Shown: positions 1 to 8,576, counted from the stretch's first letter. The stretch is 64,000 nt of DNA from Vogesella oryzae (GCF_902829295.1 NZ_CADEPL010000016.1:1-64000); one strand, 5' to 3'. Notes: a model not told the origin generated them from the letters alone. A program made the numbers and translations.

Positions 1-46
1 CCCACCCCCCGGCAGAGCGTCGGCTGTGTAGGAGGTGTATAAGAGC
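1..46. other. Probable residual sequencing adapter / contig edge
   Basis: Positions 35-45 read GTGTATAAGAG, an exact 11-base match to the Tn5 mosaic end used in Nextera libraries. Positions 10-21 read CGGCAGAGCGTC, which is the adapter's CGGCAGCGTC with two extra bases. The order of the two blocks is also that of the adapter. The stretch does not extend the coding frame of the next gene, which hits a TAG at 29-31. I infer untrimmed, degraded adapter rather than genome. Confidence 0.7.
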
Positions 47-1486
47 CCGCAGCGCATGGGCGCCATGGCGCCGGCGCTGCTGCCGCAAAGCCTGGAGCGG
101 CTGAAGCCGGCCGAAGTGCTGGCCACCATCCGCGATGGCCGCGCCGCCACGCAGATGGCCGGCTTTGCCGGCCGGCTCTCCGATGCCGACATCCGCGAGC
201 TGGCCGCCTGGCTAGCGACGCCGCCGGCGACACCGCCAGTGTGGCGCGAGGCCGATACCGCCGCCTCGCACATCCAGTATCGCGACCCGGCCACGCTGCC
301 GCCGCGGCCAAGCTTTGCCGCCGATATCGACCCGCGCAACCTGTTCGTGGTGGTGGAGGCCGGTGACCATCACGTTACCGTACTGGATGGCGACCGCTTC
401 CGGCCGCTGGCGCGCTTCAGGAGCCGCTTCGCGCTGCACGGCGGCCCGAAGTTCTCGCCGGACGGTCGCTTCGTGTACTTTGCCAGCCGCGATGGCTGGC
501 TCAGCCAGTACGATCTGTACAGCCTGCAACTGGTGGCGGAGATCCGCGTCGGGCTGAATACCCGCAATCTGGCGGTGTCGGACGACGGCCGCTGGGTGCT
601 GGCCGGCAACACGCTGCCCGAAACGCTGGTGCTGCTGGACGCCAACGGCCTGAAGCCGGTGAAAACCCTGCCGGTGCGCGCCCGCAACGGCGAGCTGTCG
701 CGGGTGTCGGCGGTGTATGACGCCGCACCGCGGCACAGCTTCGTGGTGGCGCTGAAGGATGCCGCCGAGCTGTGGGAAATCTCCTACGACCCCAAGGCCG
801 CGCCGATCTATCCGGGCTATGTGCACGACTACCAGATGGGCGAGGGGCTGGCGGTGCCCGGTTACCTCAACCCGCGGGTGACGCCGCTGGACATGGTGCT
901 GGACGATTTCTTCTTTGATGACAGCTACCGCCACGTGATGGCCGCCTCGCGTGATGGCCACGCCGAGGTCATCAACCTGGATGCGCGCAGCAAGGTGGCG
1001 GAGCTGCCGCTGGACGGCATGCCACACCTCGGCTCCGGCATCACCTTCGAGCAGGACGGCCACCACTACATGGCGACGCCGAACCTGAAAGGTGGCCGCG
1101 TGACGGTGCTCGACATGGACCGCTGGCAGGTGGCGGCCAACATCGCCACTCCCGGCCCCGGCTTCTTTCTGCGCAGCCACGAGAACACGCCGTATGCCTG
1201 GGTGGATTCGATGATGTCGCCGCGCAAGGACACGCTGTCCATCATCGACAAGCGCAGCTTCAAGGTGGTGCGCGAGCTGACGTTGCGGCCGGGCAAGACC
1301 AATGCCCACGTCGAGTTCACCCGCGACGGCCGCTACGCGCTGGTCAGCATCATGGAAACGCCGGGCGAGCTGGTGGTGGTGGATGCGGCCAACTTCCGCG
1401 AAGTGGCGGCGCTGCCGATGATGAAGCCGATCGGCAAATACAACGTGTTCAACAAGGTGACGCGCTCCGGCGGCACTAGTCATTAG
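47..1486 (+). CDS. nirN: NirN-type cytochrome c / heme d1 protein, 5' truncated
   Basis: About the first 60 residues are the C-terminal half of a class I cytochrome c domain. The CxxCH heme motif that should precede it is missing because the contig edge/adapter cuts the gene. The rest, to about residue 480, is a WD40-like cytochrome d1 beta-propeller with repeated blade motifs (FSPDGRFVYF, SDDGRWVLAG, FTRDGRYALV). It ends KYNVFNKVTRSGGTSH, which fits NirN rather than catalytic NirS; NirF lacks the cytochrome c part. NirN is the periplasmic dihydro-heme d1 dehydrogenase that finishes heme d1 for nitrite reductase. A Dnr-like regulator follows at once, which supports a denitrification role. The true start lies outside the window; any ATG here (56, 65) is internal. 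Confidence 0.8.
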   Translation, partial: PQRMGAMAPALLPQSLERLKPAEVLATIRDGRAATQMAGFAGRLSDADIRELAAWLATPPATPPVWREADTAASHIQYRDPATLPPRPSFAADIDPRNLFVVVEAGDHHVTVLDGDRFRPLARFRSRFALHGGPKFSPDGRFVYFASRDGWLSQYDLYSLQLVAEIRVGLNTRNLAVSDDGRWVLAGNTLPETLVLLDANGLKPVKTLPVRARNGELSRVSAVYDAAPRHSFVVALKDAAELWEISYDPKAAPIYPGYVHDYQMGEGLAVPGYLNPRVTPLDMVLDDFFFDDSYRHVMAASRDGHAEVINLDARSKVAELPLDGMPHLGSGITFEQDGHHYMATPNLKGGRVTVLDMDRWQVAANIATPGPGFFLRSHENTPYAWVDSMMSPRKDTLSIIDKRSFKVVRELTLRPGKTNAHVEFTRDGRYALVSIMETPGELVVVDAANFREVAALPMMKPIGKYNVFNKVTRSGGTSH

Positions 1487-1574
1487 GGCGTAGCACGCCC
1501 CGTCTTCCGGCGCATGGTGGCGCGGCGGGCGGCGGCGTAGCCTTGCGCCAGACCATTTCAGCATCGAGGGCAGT

Positions 1575-2252
1575 ATGTCTCCGATAGACGTTTCGGCATT
1601 CCTGGCGCACCAGCCGCTGTTCCAGCAATTGTCGCCGGCGCAGCTGCAGGCGCTGGTGCCGGCCACCCGCGAGGTGCGCGGGCTCAAAGGGCAGGTGATT
1701 TTCCAGCGCGGCGATGCCTGCGACGGCATGTATCTGCTGGTGTATGGCAAGGTGAAGCTGGCGCTGGGCTCCAACGGCGGGGTGGAAAAAGTGGTGGAAA
1801 TCCTGCATCCGGGGCAGAGCTTCGGCGAGGCGGCGATGTTCCTCGGCAAGGCGTTTCCGGTGATGGCGCAGTTCATCGAAGATGGCCTGCTGCTGCATGT
1901 CAGCGTGGCGGCGATCCAGGCCGCCATCGCCAGCGACAGCGGTTTTGCGCAGCGCATGCTGGCCGGGCTGTCGCTGCGCTTGCATAACCTGATGCGCGAT
2001 GTGGCGCGCTATTCGGTGGAAAACTCGCTGCAGCGGGTGGCCGGTTACCTGCTGCAGTTGCAGCGCCAGCGCGGTGAGGCGGTGGTGCGGTTGGCGGTGA
2101 ACAAGAACGTGATCGCCTCGCGCCTCAACATCACGCCGGAGACCTTCTCGCGCGTGCTGCACAGCCTGGTGGAGCAGGGGGTGATTACCGTCAACGGCCG
2201 CGACATCGACATCGTCGATCTGGCCATGCTGCAGCAGCTGGAGGCGCAGTAG
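1575..2252 (+). CDS. dnr: Crp/Fnr-family regulator, Dnr-like
   Basis: 225 residues: an N-terminal cyclic-nucleotide-binding-type beta-barrel (about 15-125, with GDACDGMYLLVYGKVKL and FGEAAMF), a long dimerisation helix, and a C-terminal winged helix (about 160-220, NKNVIASRLNITPETFSRVL as recognition region). There is no N-terminal cysteine cluster, so it is not an oxygen-sensing [4Fe-4S] Fnr. Together with its place 88 bases behind nirN this suggests the heme/NO-sensing Dnr (NnrR) group that switches on nir, nor and nos genes. The specific subfamily is inferred from context; the Crp/Fnr fold is clear. Confidence 0.8.
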   Translation: MSPIDVSAFLAHQPLFQQLSPAQLQALVPATREVRGLKGQVIFQRGDACDGMYLLVYGKVKLALGSNGGVEKVVEILHPGQSFGEAAMFLGKAFPVMAQFIEDGLLLHVSVAAIQAAIASDSGFAQRMLAGLSLRLHNLMRDVARYSVENSLQRVAGYLLQLQRQRGEAVVRLAVNKNVIASRLNITPETFSRVLHSLVEQGVITVNGRDIDIVDLAMLQQLEAQ

Positions 2253-2275
2253 CGCCGGCCGCTACGGCGGTAAAC

Positions 2276-2305
2276 AAAAACACCCCGTGGTAACGGGGTG
2301 TTTTG
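2276..2305. terminator. Bidirectional rho-independent terminator
   Basis: Stem CACCCCGT/ACGGGGTG (2281-2288 with 2293-2300), loop GGTA, flanked by an A-rich run on the left and TTTT on the right. It sits between the converging dnr-like gene and kynU and can serve both. Confidence 0.8.
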
Positions 2306-2343
2306 CTGTGCGGCCCTGGCGGCCAACCTTGTCGTCGCGGCGC

Positions 2344-3594
2344 TCAGGTCACCGAGGCACGCTGGTGGAACTCGGGGCGATCCCAGCTGCCGCTGTCCAG
2401 AATGTCGCGCAGCACTTCCACCGCTTCCCAGATATCGGCATGGCTCAGGTACAGCGGGGTGATGCCGAAGCGCAGCACTTCCGGTTCGCGGTAGTCGCCG
2501 ATCACGCCGCGGGCGATCAGCGCCTGCATCACGGCAAAGCCCTGCGGGTGGCGGAAGCTGACATGGCTGCCGCGGCGGGCATGTTCCAGCGGGGTGATCA
2601 GCGTCAGCGGATGTTGGCCGCAGCGTTCGTTCACCAGCTGGATGAACAGGTCGGTCAGCGCCAGCGACTTGGCGCGCACGGCATGCATGTCGGCCTGCAG
2701 CGCCACGTCCAGCCCGCATTCCACCATCGCCAGCGAGGTCACCGGCTGGGTGCCGCACAGGAAGCGGCGGATGCCGTGTGCCGGCTGGTAGTTGTCGGCC
2801 ATGTCGAACGGCCGGTTATGCCCCCACCAGCCGGACAGCGGCTGCCAGAAACGGTCCTGATGGCGCGGCGCCACCCAGATGAAGGCCGGTGCGCCCGGGC
2901 CGCCGTTCAGGTATTTGTAGGTGCAGCCGACGGCAAAGTCGGCCTCGGCGGCGTTGAGGTCCAGCGGTACCGCGCCGGCGGCGTGGGCCAGATCCCAGAT
3001 CACCAGCGCGCCGTGACGATGCGCCAGCGCAGTGGTGGCGGCCATGTCGTACATGGCGCCGGTCCGGTAGTTGACGTGCGACAGCAGCAGGACCGCCACA
3101 TCGCTGTCCAGCGCCTGTTCCAGCGACAGCGTGTCGTCGGTCAGGCGCAGTTCATAGCCTTGCTGCAGCAGGTCGATCATGCCCTCGATCATGTACAGAT
3201 CGGTGGGGAAGTTGTCGCGCTCTGACACGATGACGCGGCGCTGCGGCGCTTCCTGCTGCTGGATGCGGATGGCGGCGGCCAGCGATTTGAACAGGTTCAG
3301 CGAGGTGGTGTCGGTGACCACCACTTCGTCATCGTTGGCGCCCAGCAGTTTTGCCAGCTTGTTGCCCAGCCGGCCCGGCATCTCGAACCAGCCGGCGGTG
3401 TTCCAGCTGCGGATCAGGCCGATACCCCATTCCTGGCTGACTACCTCGCTGCAGCGCGCGGCGGCGGTCTTGGGCTGCACGCCCAGCGAGTTGCCATCCA
3501 GGTACAGCACGCCGTCCGGAATGATGAATTGCTGCTTGAACGAGGCAAGCGGGTCGCGGGCATCGGCGGCCAGGCAGTCGGCACGGGTCAGCAT
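2344..3594 (-). CDS. kynU: Kynureninase
   Basis: 416 residues, the usual length. A PLP enzyme that cleaves L-kynurenine to anthranilate and alanine (also 3-hydroxykynurenine) in tryptophan breakdown, in the cytosol. The PLP-lysine motif is visible as [11 protein letters not shown], with the upstream [13 protein letters not shown] stretch holding the PLP-pyridine aspartate. The frame is open 15 codons further upstream, but the ATG at 3594 follows a good GAAGGA ribosome site and starts MLTRADCLA, as in homologues. It is divergent from an Lrp-type gene that is probably its regulator. kynA and kynB are not next to it, so this is a partial kynurenine cluster. Confidence 0.92.
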   Translation of the reverse strand: MLTRADCLAADARDPLASFKQQFIIPDGVLYLDGNSLGVQPKTAAARCSEVVSQEWGIGLIRSWNTAGWFEMPGRLGNKLAKLLGANDDEVVVTDTTSLNLFKSLAAAIRIQQQEAPQRRVIVSERDNFPTDLYMIEGMIDLLQQGYELRLTDDTLSLEQALDSDVAVLLLSHVNYRTGAMYDMAATTALAHRHGALVIWDLAHAAGAVPLDLNAAEADFAVGCTYKYLNGGPGAPAFIWVAPRHQDRFWQPLSGWWGHNRPFDMADNYQPAHGIRRFLCGTQPVTSLAMVECGLDVALQADMHAVRAKSLALTDLFIQLVNERCGQHPLTLITPLEHARRGSHVSFRHPQGFAVMQALIARGVIGDYREPEVLRFGITPLYLSHADIWEAVEVLRDILDSGSWDRPEFHQRASVT

Positions 3595-3777
3595 GTCGGT
3601 GTTCCTTCTCAGTGGGCCGGCGTGGCCGGCGGTAGGCAATCGGGCACGGCACTTGCCGCACGCACATCAAAATCGTAGCACCGCGGACGGCATGGCTGGT
3701 TGCAAACTCGGCTTGTGAAACGTGGGTTATTCGCAGACTATTCAATTACCCAAGGCAATGAAGAAAGAAACTTGCGT

Positions 3778-4251
3778 ATGCAACTCGATGCTATCGATTT
3801 TCGCATTCTGACCGCGCTGCAGGGCAACGGCCGACTCAGCAACCAGGACCTGGCCGACAAGGTGGCGCTGTCGCCATCTGCCTGCCTGCGGCGGGTGCGC
3901 ACGCTTGAAGAAAACGGGCTGATCCAGGGCTACCACGCGCGGCTGGACGCCGGCCAACTGGGTTTCGAGCTGGAGGCCATCGTGCATGTGACGGTGGATC
4001 ACAGCCATCCGGACTGGCACGACATTTTCCTGGCACGGGTAAACGACTTTGACGAAGTCGTCGCCGCCTATGTGGTCAGCGGTGCCTGCAACTACGTGCT
4101 GCACATCCGCGCCCGCGGCTTGAACGCGTTTTCCACGTTCGTGGTGGAAAAGCTCAACAAACTGCCGGGCATGCGCGACATCTGTTCCTACATCGTGATG
4201 AAAACGCTGAAGGACAAACTGGGCGAGCTGCCACTGACGCCAGCCGCGTAG
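3778..4251 (+). CDS. kynR: Lrp/AsnC-family regulator, KynR-like
   Basis: 157 residues. An N-terminal AsnC helix-turn-helix (LDAIDFRILTALQGNGRLSN, LADKVALSPSACLRRV) is followed by the alpha/beta RAM ligand-binding domain. I start at the ATG at 3778, behind an AAGAAAGAA purine tract; the frame runs further upstream to a TTG at 3700 without homologue-like sequence. Divergent placement with kynU matches Pseudomonas, where KynR senses kynurenine and activates the kyn genes. The Lrp family is certain; the ligand is inferred from the neighbour. Confidence 0.82.
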   Translation: MQLDAIDFRILTALQGNGRLSNQDLADKVALSPSACLRRVRTLEENGLIQGYHARLDAGQLGFELEAIVHVTVDHSHPDWHDIFLARVNDFDEVVAAYVVSGACNYVLHIRARGLNAFSTFVVEKLNKLPGMRDICSYIVMKTLKDKLGELPLTPAA

Positions 4252-4394
4252 CCCGCTGGCTAGCGGCCATAGAACAACGCTCGTCGCTGTCTACAATGAG
4301 TCTACCGGGCCGGGGCGTGCTGGCCGCTGTGCTGCCATCGCTTACTCCTTGGTGTGACCCGGCTATTGCCGCTGGCGGCAGCGAGGAGCACGAC

Positions 4395-4739
4395 ATGAGC
4401 GACGGACAGGCAGTATCGGAAACCAAAGGCGTCACCGTCCAGCTGCTATCCAGCATGGACCTGGGGCTGGAAATACCCGGCATGGACGGGCGGCAGCTTC
4501 GGCTGCGGCTGGTGACTATCGAGCCGGGTGGTGTGTTCGGCCCGCTGCACAGCCACCAGGACCGGCCGGGCATGGTCTACATCCTGCAAGGCACGATTAC
4601 CGATCACCGCAACGGTATTGCCACCGATTACGGGCCGGGTGTCGGCTGGCCGGAAGACAGGAACACCCTGCACTGGCTGGAGAACCGCGGCACGGAAGTG
4701 GCGGTAGAGGTGTCGTTCGATATTGTTCGGCAGGGGTAG
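4395..4739 (+). CDS. Small cupin-domain protein
   Basis: 114 residues forming one cupin barrel: GPLHSHQDRPGMVYILQG is the first cupin motif with its His and Glu-like metal positions, and WPEDRNTLHWLENRG the second. A GAGGAG ribosome site lies just before the ATG at 4395; the frame is open 33 codons upstream but that stretch looks non-coding. Single-domain cupins range from enzymes to sugar- or metal-binding proteins, so no substrate is assigned. The IS element begins about 70 bases downstream. Confidence 0.7.
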   Translation: MSDGQAVSETKGVTVQLLSSMDLGLEIPGMDGRQLRLRLVTIEPGGVFGPLHSHQDRPGMVYILQGTITDHRNGIATDYGPGVGWPEDRNTLHWLENRGTEVAVEVSFDIVRQG

Positions 4740-4870
4740 GCTGGTTAGGATGTCTGGTTATAGAAGCATGGCTTATGCCATTGTTTTTTGTGAATAACAA
4801 CCGAACCTGAATCGCCCCCACTTTCCTAGATACCTCGTGAGCCTCACGCTTGGCCCTACAAGGAGGTGTC

Positions 4871-5149
4871 ATGAGCAGTCCGCGTTTCCCCGAAGAATTC
4901 AAAATTGAAGCGGTCAAACAGGTTACCGAGCGCGGCTATCCCGTCGCCGAAGTCGCCAACCGTCTCGGCGTCTCTGCCCACAGCCTGTATCAATGGCTGA
5001 AACGCTACGACCCCAAGCGGGCCACGCCGGCCGAATCAGCGGACCAGCAAGCTGAAATCCGTCGTCTTAAGGCAGAACTGAAACGGGTCACCGAGGAACG
5101 CGATATCCTAAAAAAGGCCGCCGCATACTTTGCCAAGGAGTCCGGGTAA
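4871..5149 (+). CDS. IS3-family transposase OrfA
   Basis: 92 residues with an N-terminal helix-turn-helix (FPEEFKIEAVKQVTERGY, VAEVANRLGVSAHSLYQWL) that binds the IS ends, followed by a leucine-zipper-like helix (IRRLKAELKRVTEERDILKK). The start at 4871 is set by the AAGGAGGTGTC ribosome site. Made alone it is usually a repressor or accessory protein; fused to OrfB by frameshifting it becomes the full transposase. Confidence 0.9.
   Translation: MSSPRFPEEFKIEAVKQVTERGYPVAEVANRLGVSAHSLYQWLKRYDPKRATPAESADQQAEIRRLKAELKRVTEERDILKKAAAYFAKESG
5110..5116 (+). promoter_or_regulatory. A6G -1 ribosomal frameshift site
   Basis: AAAAAAG lies in orfA as A.AAA.AAG in the zero frame, the classic IS3 slippery heptamer. 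The -1 frame entered here stays open through to orfB with no stop, so slippage yields an OrfAB fusion. Confidence 0.85.
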
Positions 5150-6021
5150 GGTATGCCTTCATCCGGGCCCATGAGCAGCAGTTTCCCGTCCGACGACTGT
5201 GTCGTGTCATGTCTGTGCATCCCAGTGGCTACTACGCCTGGAAAGAGTCCCCGCATTCACTTCGCGCCCGCGAAGACCAGCGCTTGCTGGTGCAAATCAA
5301 GCAGGCCTGGCTAGAGAGTGGCGGTGTCTATGGCTACCGCAAGGTGTATGACGACCTGCAGGCTCAGGGGGAGCGCTGCGGCAAACATCGTGTGGCACGG
5401 CTGATGAAGCAGGAGGGGCTGCGTTCGCAGACGGGCTATCACCGGCGCCCTGGACATTACAGTGGCCGCCCGGCGGTGGTGGCGCCGAACCACCTGCAGC
5501 GCCAGTTCACCGTCGATGCGCCGAATAAAGCTTGGGTGACCGACATCACGTATATCCGCACGCATGAGGGATGGCTGTACCTGGCGGTGGTGCTCGACCT
5601 GTTCTCGCGGCAAGTCATTGGCTGGTCGATGCAGTCACGTATCGATAGAGAACTGGTGCTGAATGCCTTGTTGATGGCGGTATGGCGACGCCAGCCAAAG
5701 CAGGAGGTGCTGGTGCATTCCGACCAGGGGAGTCAGTTCAGTAGTTACGACTGGCAGGACTTCTTGAAGGCCCATCGCTTGGTGCCCAGCATGAGTCGGC
5801 GCGGGAACTGCCACGACAATGCCGTGGCGGAGAGTTTCTTCCAGTTGCTGAAGCGGGAGCGCATCAAGCGAAAAACCTATCACGACAGAGAAGAAGCCCG
5901 GCGGGATATCTTCGATTACATCGAGATGTTCTACAACCCGAAACGCCGGCATGGTTCCGCAAACGGGCTATCGCCGGTAGAGTTTGAGAAGCAATATTTC
6001 CAACGGCTCAAGAGTGTCTAG
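5116..6021 (+). CDS. IS3-family transposase OrfB (DDE catalytic part)
   Basis: The frame opens at the frameshift site; the first ATG in frame is at 5209 (MSVHPSGYYAWKESP). It contains the HTH_21 region and the rve integrase core with the DDE triad: D in WVTDITYIRT, D in VHSDQGSQFSS, E in NAVAESFFQLLKRE, followed by the usual NPKRRHGSANGLSPVEFE tail. Expressed as an OrfAB fusion it cuts and circularises the element. No stop or deletion is seen. Confidence 0.9.
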   Translation, partial: GRRILCQGVRVRYAFIRAHEQQFPVRRLCRVMSVHPSGYYAWKESPHSLRAREDQRLLVQIKQAWLESGGVYGYRKVYDDLQAQGERCGKHRVARLMKQEGLRSQTGYHRRPGHYSGRPAVVAPNHLQRQFTVDAPNKAWVTDITYIRTHEGWLYLAVVLDLFSRQVIGWSMQSRIDRELVLNALLMAVWRRQPKQEVLVHSDQGSQFSSYDWQDFLKAHRLVPSMSRRGNCHDNAVAESFFQLLKRERIKRKTYHDREEARRDIFDYIEMFYNPKRRHGSANGLSPVEFEKQYFQRLKSV

Positions 6022-6154
6022 AGTAGATGGGGTGACTCTTTAAAGGGCAGGGTTGTTTGCAGGAGCTTGGGCAATTCAAGCATGGGCTTGCGATCCCATA
6101 AGAAAATATGTGTTGGATAATGCTCCACGTGGCAGGGTGTAGGGCCTTTTATGC

Positions 6155-6724
6155 TTACTTGCCGCTGCTTTTCTTGTGCGGCAATTTTCGTTTTTTCAGT
6201 ACTCTCTTCGGTTGAGCCTTTTGTTTGACTGCTTTATGGCTCGCCACGGCTTGTGCCTTGCGCAGGCGGGGTGAAGTTGCCTTGGCGGCACGTTGGCGAC
6301 TGATCTTGGCTGGAGTTTTGCGCGCACCTTGTTTCTTGGCGCTGGCTTTGTGGGTGCTGGCCGCGAGCTGCTTGCGACTGCTGGTGGGGCGTCGCGCCTT
6401 CTTGCTGCTGGCACTGTGCTTGCTTGGCTTGCCGGCGGTGGCGTGACTGGCCTTGGTCAGGCGCTTCGCGCTGCGGGTGGTGTTCTTGCCATGCTTGCGG
6501 CTGCCTGCTTTCGGTGCAGCTTCGCTGGCTTTCTGTGTGCTTACTCTGGGGGCGGGGCTGCTTACCGGCGGGAGTTGCAGTGGTTTCGCCTTCGGTGGCT
6601 TGGCAATCGGGGCCGGCTGGAAATCGCCCGGCAATGGCGCGTCTTCGCCTTCGGCATGGCTCATGCTGGCAGAAAATGCCATTGTTGCGACGAGTAGTGC
6701 GGCAATGGTGCGAGATAGTTGCAT
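6155..6724 (-). CDS. Secreted Lys/Ala/Ser-rich basic protein, unknown function
   Basis: 189 residues. The N-terminus MQLSRTIAALLVATMAFSAS... is a Sec signal peptide, probably cut after SHA. The mature part opens with a proline-rich linker (FQPAPIAKPPKAKPLQLPP) and continues as low-complexity Lys/Arg/Ala/Ser sequence, like histone H1 tails or AlgP-type repeats. The start at 6724 is chosen because it opens the signal peptide; the ribosome site is weak. A signal peptide on such a basic, disordered chain suggests a periplasmic or envelope role such as binding anionic polymers, but that is inference. Confidence 0.65.
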   Translation of the reverse strand: MQLSRTIAALLVATMAFSASMSHAEGEDAPLPGDFQPAPIAKPPKAKPLQLPPVSSPAPRVSTQKASEAAPKAGSRKHGKNTTRSAKRLTKASHATAGKPSKHSASSKKARRPTSSRKQLAASTHKASAKKQGARKTPAKISRQRAAKATSPRLRKAQAVASHKAVKQKAQPKRVLKKRKLPHKKSSGK

Positions 6725-6852
6725 TTGATTTGCTTGGTCGGACTTGGCAGGGGAAAGGCGGGCGTTGTGGCCCCCGAATGAGGTTGTTATATTAGCACGC
6801 CGGTTGTTTGTACAACGAATGGGCCGGCAATCACGCCTAGGAGAACATGGGA

Positions 6853-7674
6853 ATGAAACAAAACAGAAGAACGCTGCTCGCGGGGATGTTGTTGACCGTA
6901 TTCGCACTGGCCGGTTGTGGCCAGAAACAGGAAGCTCAGCAACAGGCTTCCGAGCCGCAGGCTGCTGCTTCGGCTGCAGGGGGCGAGATGAAAGAGTACG
7001 TAGTGGGCACTGATGCCAGCTACGCGCCGTTCGAGTTTCAGAACGACAAACAAGAGATCGTCGGTTTCGATGTGGACGTGCTGACCGCTGTTGCGGCCAA
7101 GGGCGGTTTCAAGGTCAAGTTTGTAAATACCCCGTGGGAAGGCATGTTTGCTACCCTGCCGCAGGGTGATCGTGACATTCTGTCGTCGGCCATTACCATC
7201 ACCGACGAGCGCAAGCAGAGCATGGATTTCTCCGATCCCTACTTCGAAGCGCGCCAGCTGATTGCCATCGGTAAGGGCGTGACTGATGTGAAGTCGTTTG
7301 CGGACCTGAAGGCCAAGAAAGTGGCTGTTCAGACCGGCACCACCGGTGACGAAGTGGTGCAGAAGCTGCTGGGCAAGACCAATCCGAACATCAAGCGCTT
7401 CGAAAGTATGCCACTGGCACTGAAGGAGCTGGAGGGTGGTGGTGTGGATGCTGCGGTTGGCGATAACGGCGTGGTGGCCAACTACGTGGCCAACAACCCG
7501 CAGAACGGCATGGTGACGGGAGAAGACACCAAGAGCTTTGCGCCCGAGTACTACGGTTTTGCTGTAAACAAGGGCAACAAGGAACTGCTGGACAAGATCA
7601 ATACCGGTATCAAGGCCATCAAGGCTGACGGTACTTACGATCAGATCTTCAAGAAGTACTTCGGTACCAAATAA
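6853..7674 (+). CDS. Amino-acid ABC transporter substrate-binding lipoprotein
   Basis: Family-3 solute-binding protein (SBP_bac_3; HisJ/GlnH/ArtJ group). An N-terminal lipoprotein signal with lipobox LAGC places it on the membrane. The start of the binding domain, EYVVGTDASYAPFEF, and the LPQGDRDILSSAITITDERKQ ligand-site segment are typical of polar amino-acid binders. AGGAG at 6838-6842 gives 10-base spacing to the ATG at 6853 and only 4 to the ATG at 6847, so I prefer 6853. The permease follows. The exact amino acid cannot be read from the sequence. Confidence 0.85.
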   Translation: MKQNRRTLLAGMLLTVFALAGCGQKQEAQQQASEPQAAASAAGGEMKEYVVGTDASYAPFEFQNDKQEIVGFDVDVLTAVAAKGGFKVKFVNTPWEGMFATLPQGDRDILSSAITITDERKQSMDFSDPYFEARQLIAIGKGVTDVKSFADLKAKKVAVQTGTTGDEVVQKLLGKTNPNIKRFESMPLALKELEGGGVDAAVGDNGVVANYVANNPQNGMVTGEDTKSFAPEYYGFAVNKGNKELLDKINTGIKAIKADGTYDQIFKKYFGTK

Positions 7675-7685
7675 CAAGTTGTCGC

Positions 7686-7724
7686 AAACGGCGGGTCTGG
7701 GTTGCAGGCCCGCCGTTTGTTTTT
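7686..7724 (+). terminator. Intercistronic terminator/attenuator
   Basis: AAACGGCGGG (7686-7695) pairs with CCCGCCGTTT (7709-7718), followed by GTTTTT. It lies between binding protein and permease, so it should lower permease relative to binding-protein mRNA, a usual ABC-operon device. Confidence 0.75.
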
Positions 7725-7744
7725 AGTATCCGGGAGGGACGGGC

Positions 7745-8488
7745 ATGGATTTCCGCTGGGGCATGATTGCCGAATACGCGCCGCTGTTTATTGATGGCGT
7801 AAAGATGACAATGAGTATTACGGTGTTTGCCGTGGTAATGGGAACCCTGATCGGCTTGTTTATGGGGATGGCGCGTCTGGCTGAAGCCAAGCATGGTGCC
7901 ATGAAGTATTTCCTGAGGTTTGGTGTGCGTATGCCGGCAGGGGCCTACGTTGCCTTCTTTCGTGGCACACCGCTGTTTGTGCAGATTCTGCTGATTCACT
8001 TCGCGCTGATGCCGATGCTGATTCACCCGAGCAATGGCTTGCTGCTTAGTGGTGATGTGGCTCGCGAGGTGCGGCAGAACTATGGCGCATTCCTGTCGGG
8101 TCTGGTGGCGCTGACGCTGAATGCCGGTGCCTACATTACCGAGATTTTCCGTGCCGGTATCCAGTCCATCGACAAAGGGCAGATGGAAGCGGCGCGCTCG
8201 CTGGGCTTGTCCTACGGCCAGACGATGAAGTTTGTAATCGTGCCGCAGGCATTCCGCCGCATGCTGCCGCCGCTGGGTAACGAAGCCATCATGCTGTTGA
8301 AGGATAGCTCGCTGGTGTCGGCAATCGGTCTGGCGGAGCTGGCGTTTGCGGCCCGTACCGTGGCCGGTGTGTATTCCCGTTACTGGGAGCCGTATCTGAC
8401 CATTTCCTTTATCTATCTGGCACTTACCATGCTGATGGCGTGGGGTATCGGCCGGCTGGAGAAGAAGCTGCAAATCGGTGCCCGTTAA
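7745..8488 (+). CDS. Amino-acid ABC transporter permease (HisM/GlnP family)
   Basis: 247 residues with about five membrane helices. The EAA loop that docks the ATPase is visible (GQMEAARSLGLSYGQTMKFVIVPQAFRRMLPPLGNE, split across residues ~140-178). It takes amino acids from the preceding lipoprotein across the inner membrane. No ATP-binding subunit follows: a strong terminator comes next and then gyrA. The transporter must borrow an ATPase encoded elsewhere. Confidence 0.87.
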   Translation: MDFRWGMIAEYAPLFIDGVKMTMSITVFAVVMGTLIGLFMGMARLAEAKHGAMKYFLRFGVRMPAGAYVAFFRGTPLFVQILLIHFALMPMLIHPSNGLLLSGDVAREVRQNYGAFLSGLVALTLNAGAYITEIFRAGIQSIDKGQMEAARSLGLSYGQTMKFVIVPQAFRRMLPPLGNEAIMLLKDSSLVSAIGLAELAFAARTVAGVYSRYWEPYLTISFIYLALTMLMAWGIGRLEKKLQIGAR

Positions 8489-8505
8489 GCACGGTCGCCA
8501 TTCAG

Positions 8506-8533
8506 AAAAAGGCCGGATTTTCCGGCCTTTTTT
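8506..8533 (+). terminator. Rho-independent terminator
   Basis: GGCCGGA (8511-8517) / TCCGGCC (8521-8527) with flanking A and T runs, ending the ABC transporter operon. Confidence 0.85.
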
Positions 8534-8576
8534 GCGCCTGTCATCCAGTGTCATGGCCGCTTGTGGCAGGGCTTTG

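Larger units (their letters stand above)
4808..6040 (+). mobile_element. IS3-family insertion sequence
   Basis: About 1.23 kb holding orfA and orfB in the IS3 arrangement with a -1 frameshift signal. Imperfect terminal repeats are visible: the left end near 4808-4834 (TGAATCGCCCCCAC...) and the complement of the right end near 6013-6039 share CTAGA and CCCC blocks, with about two thirds of positions matching. The exact ends and target duplication are not clear, so the boundaries are approximate. Both reading frames are intact, so the element looks potentially active. It contains no copy of the GGTTGGCCGCA word common in the rest of the window. Confidence 0.8.

Noticed and set aside
47..1486. 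First gene as nitrite reductase NirS
   Set aside because: The C-terminal KYNV(F)NK...RSGGTSH ending and the single class I cytochrome remnant fit NirN; without the N-terminus this is not absolute.
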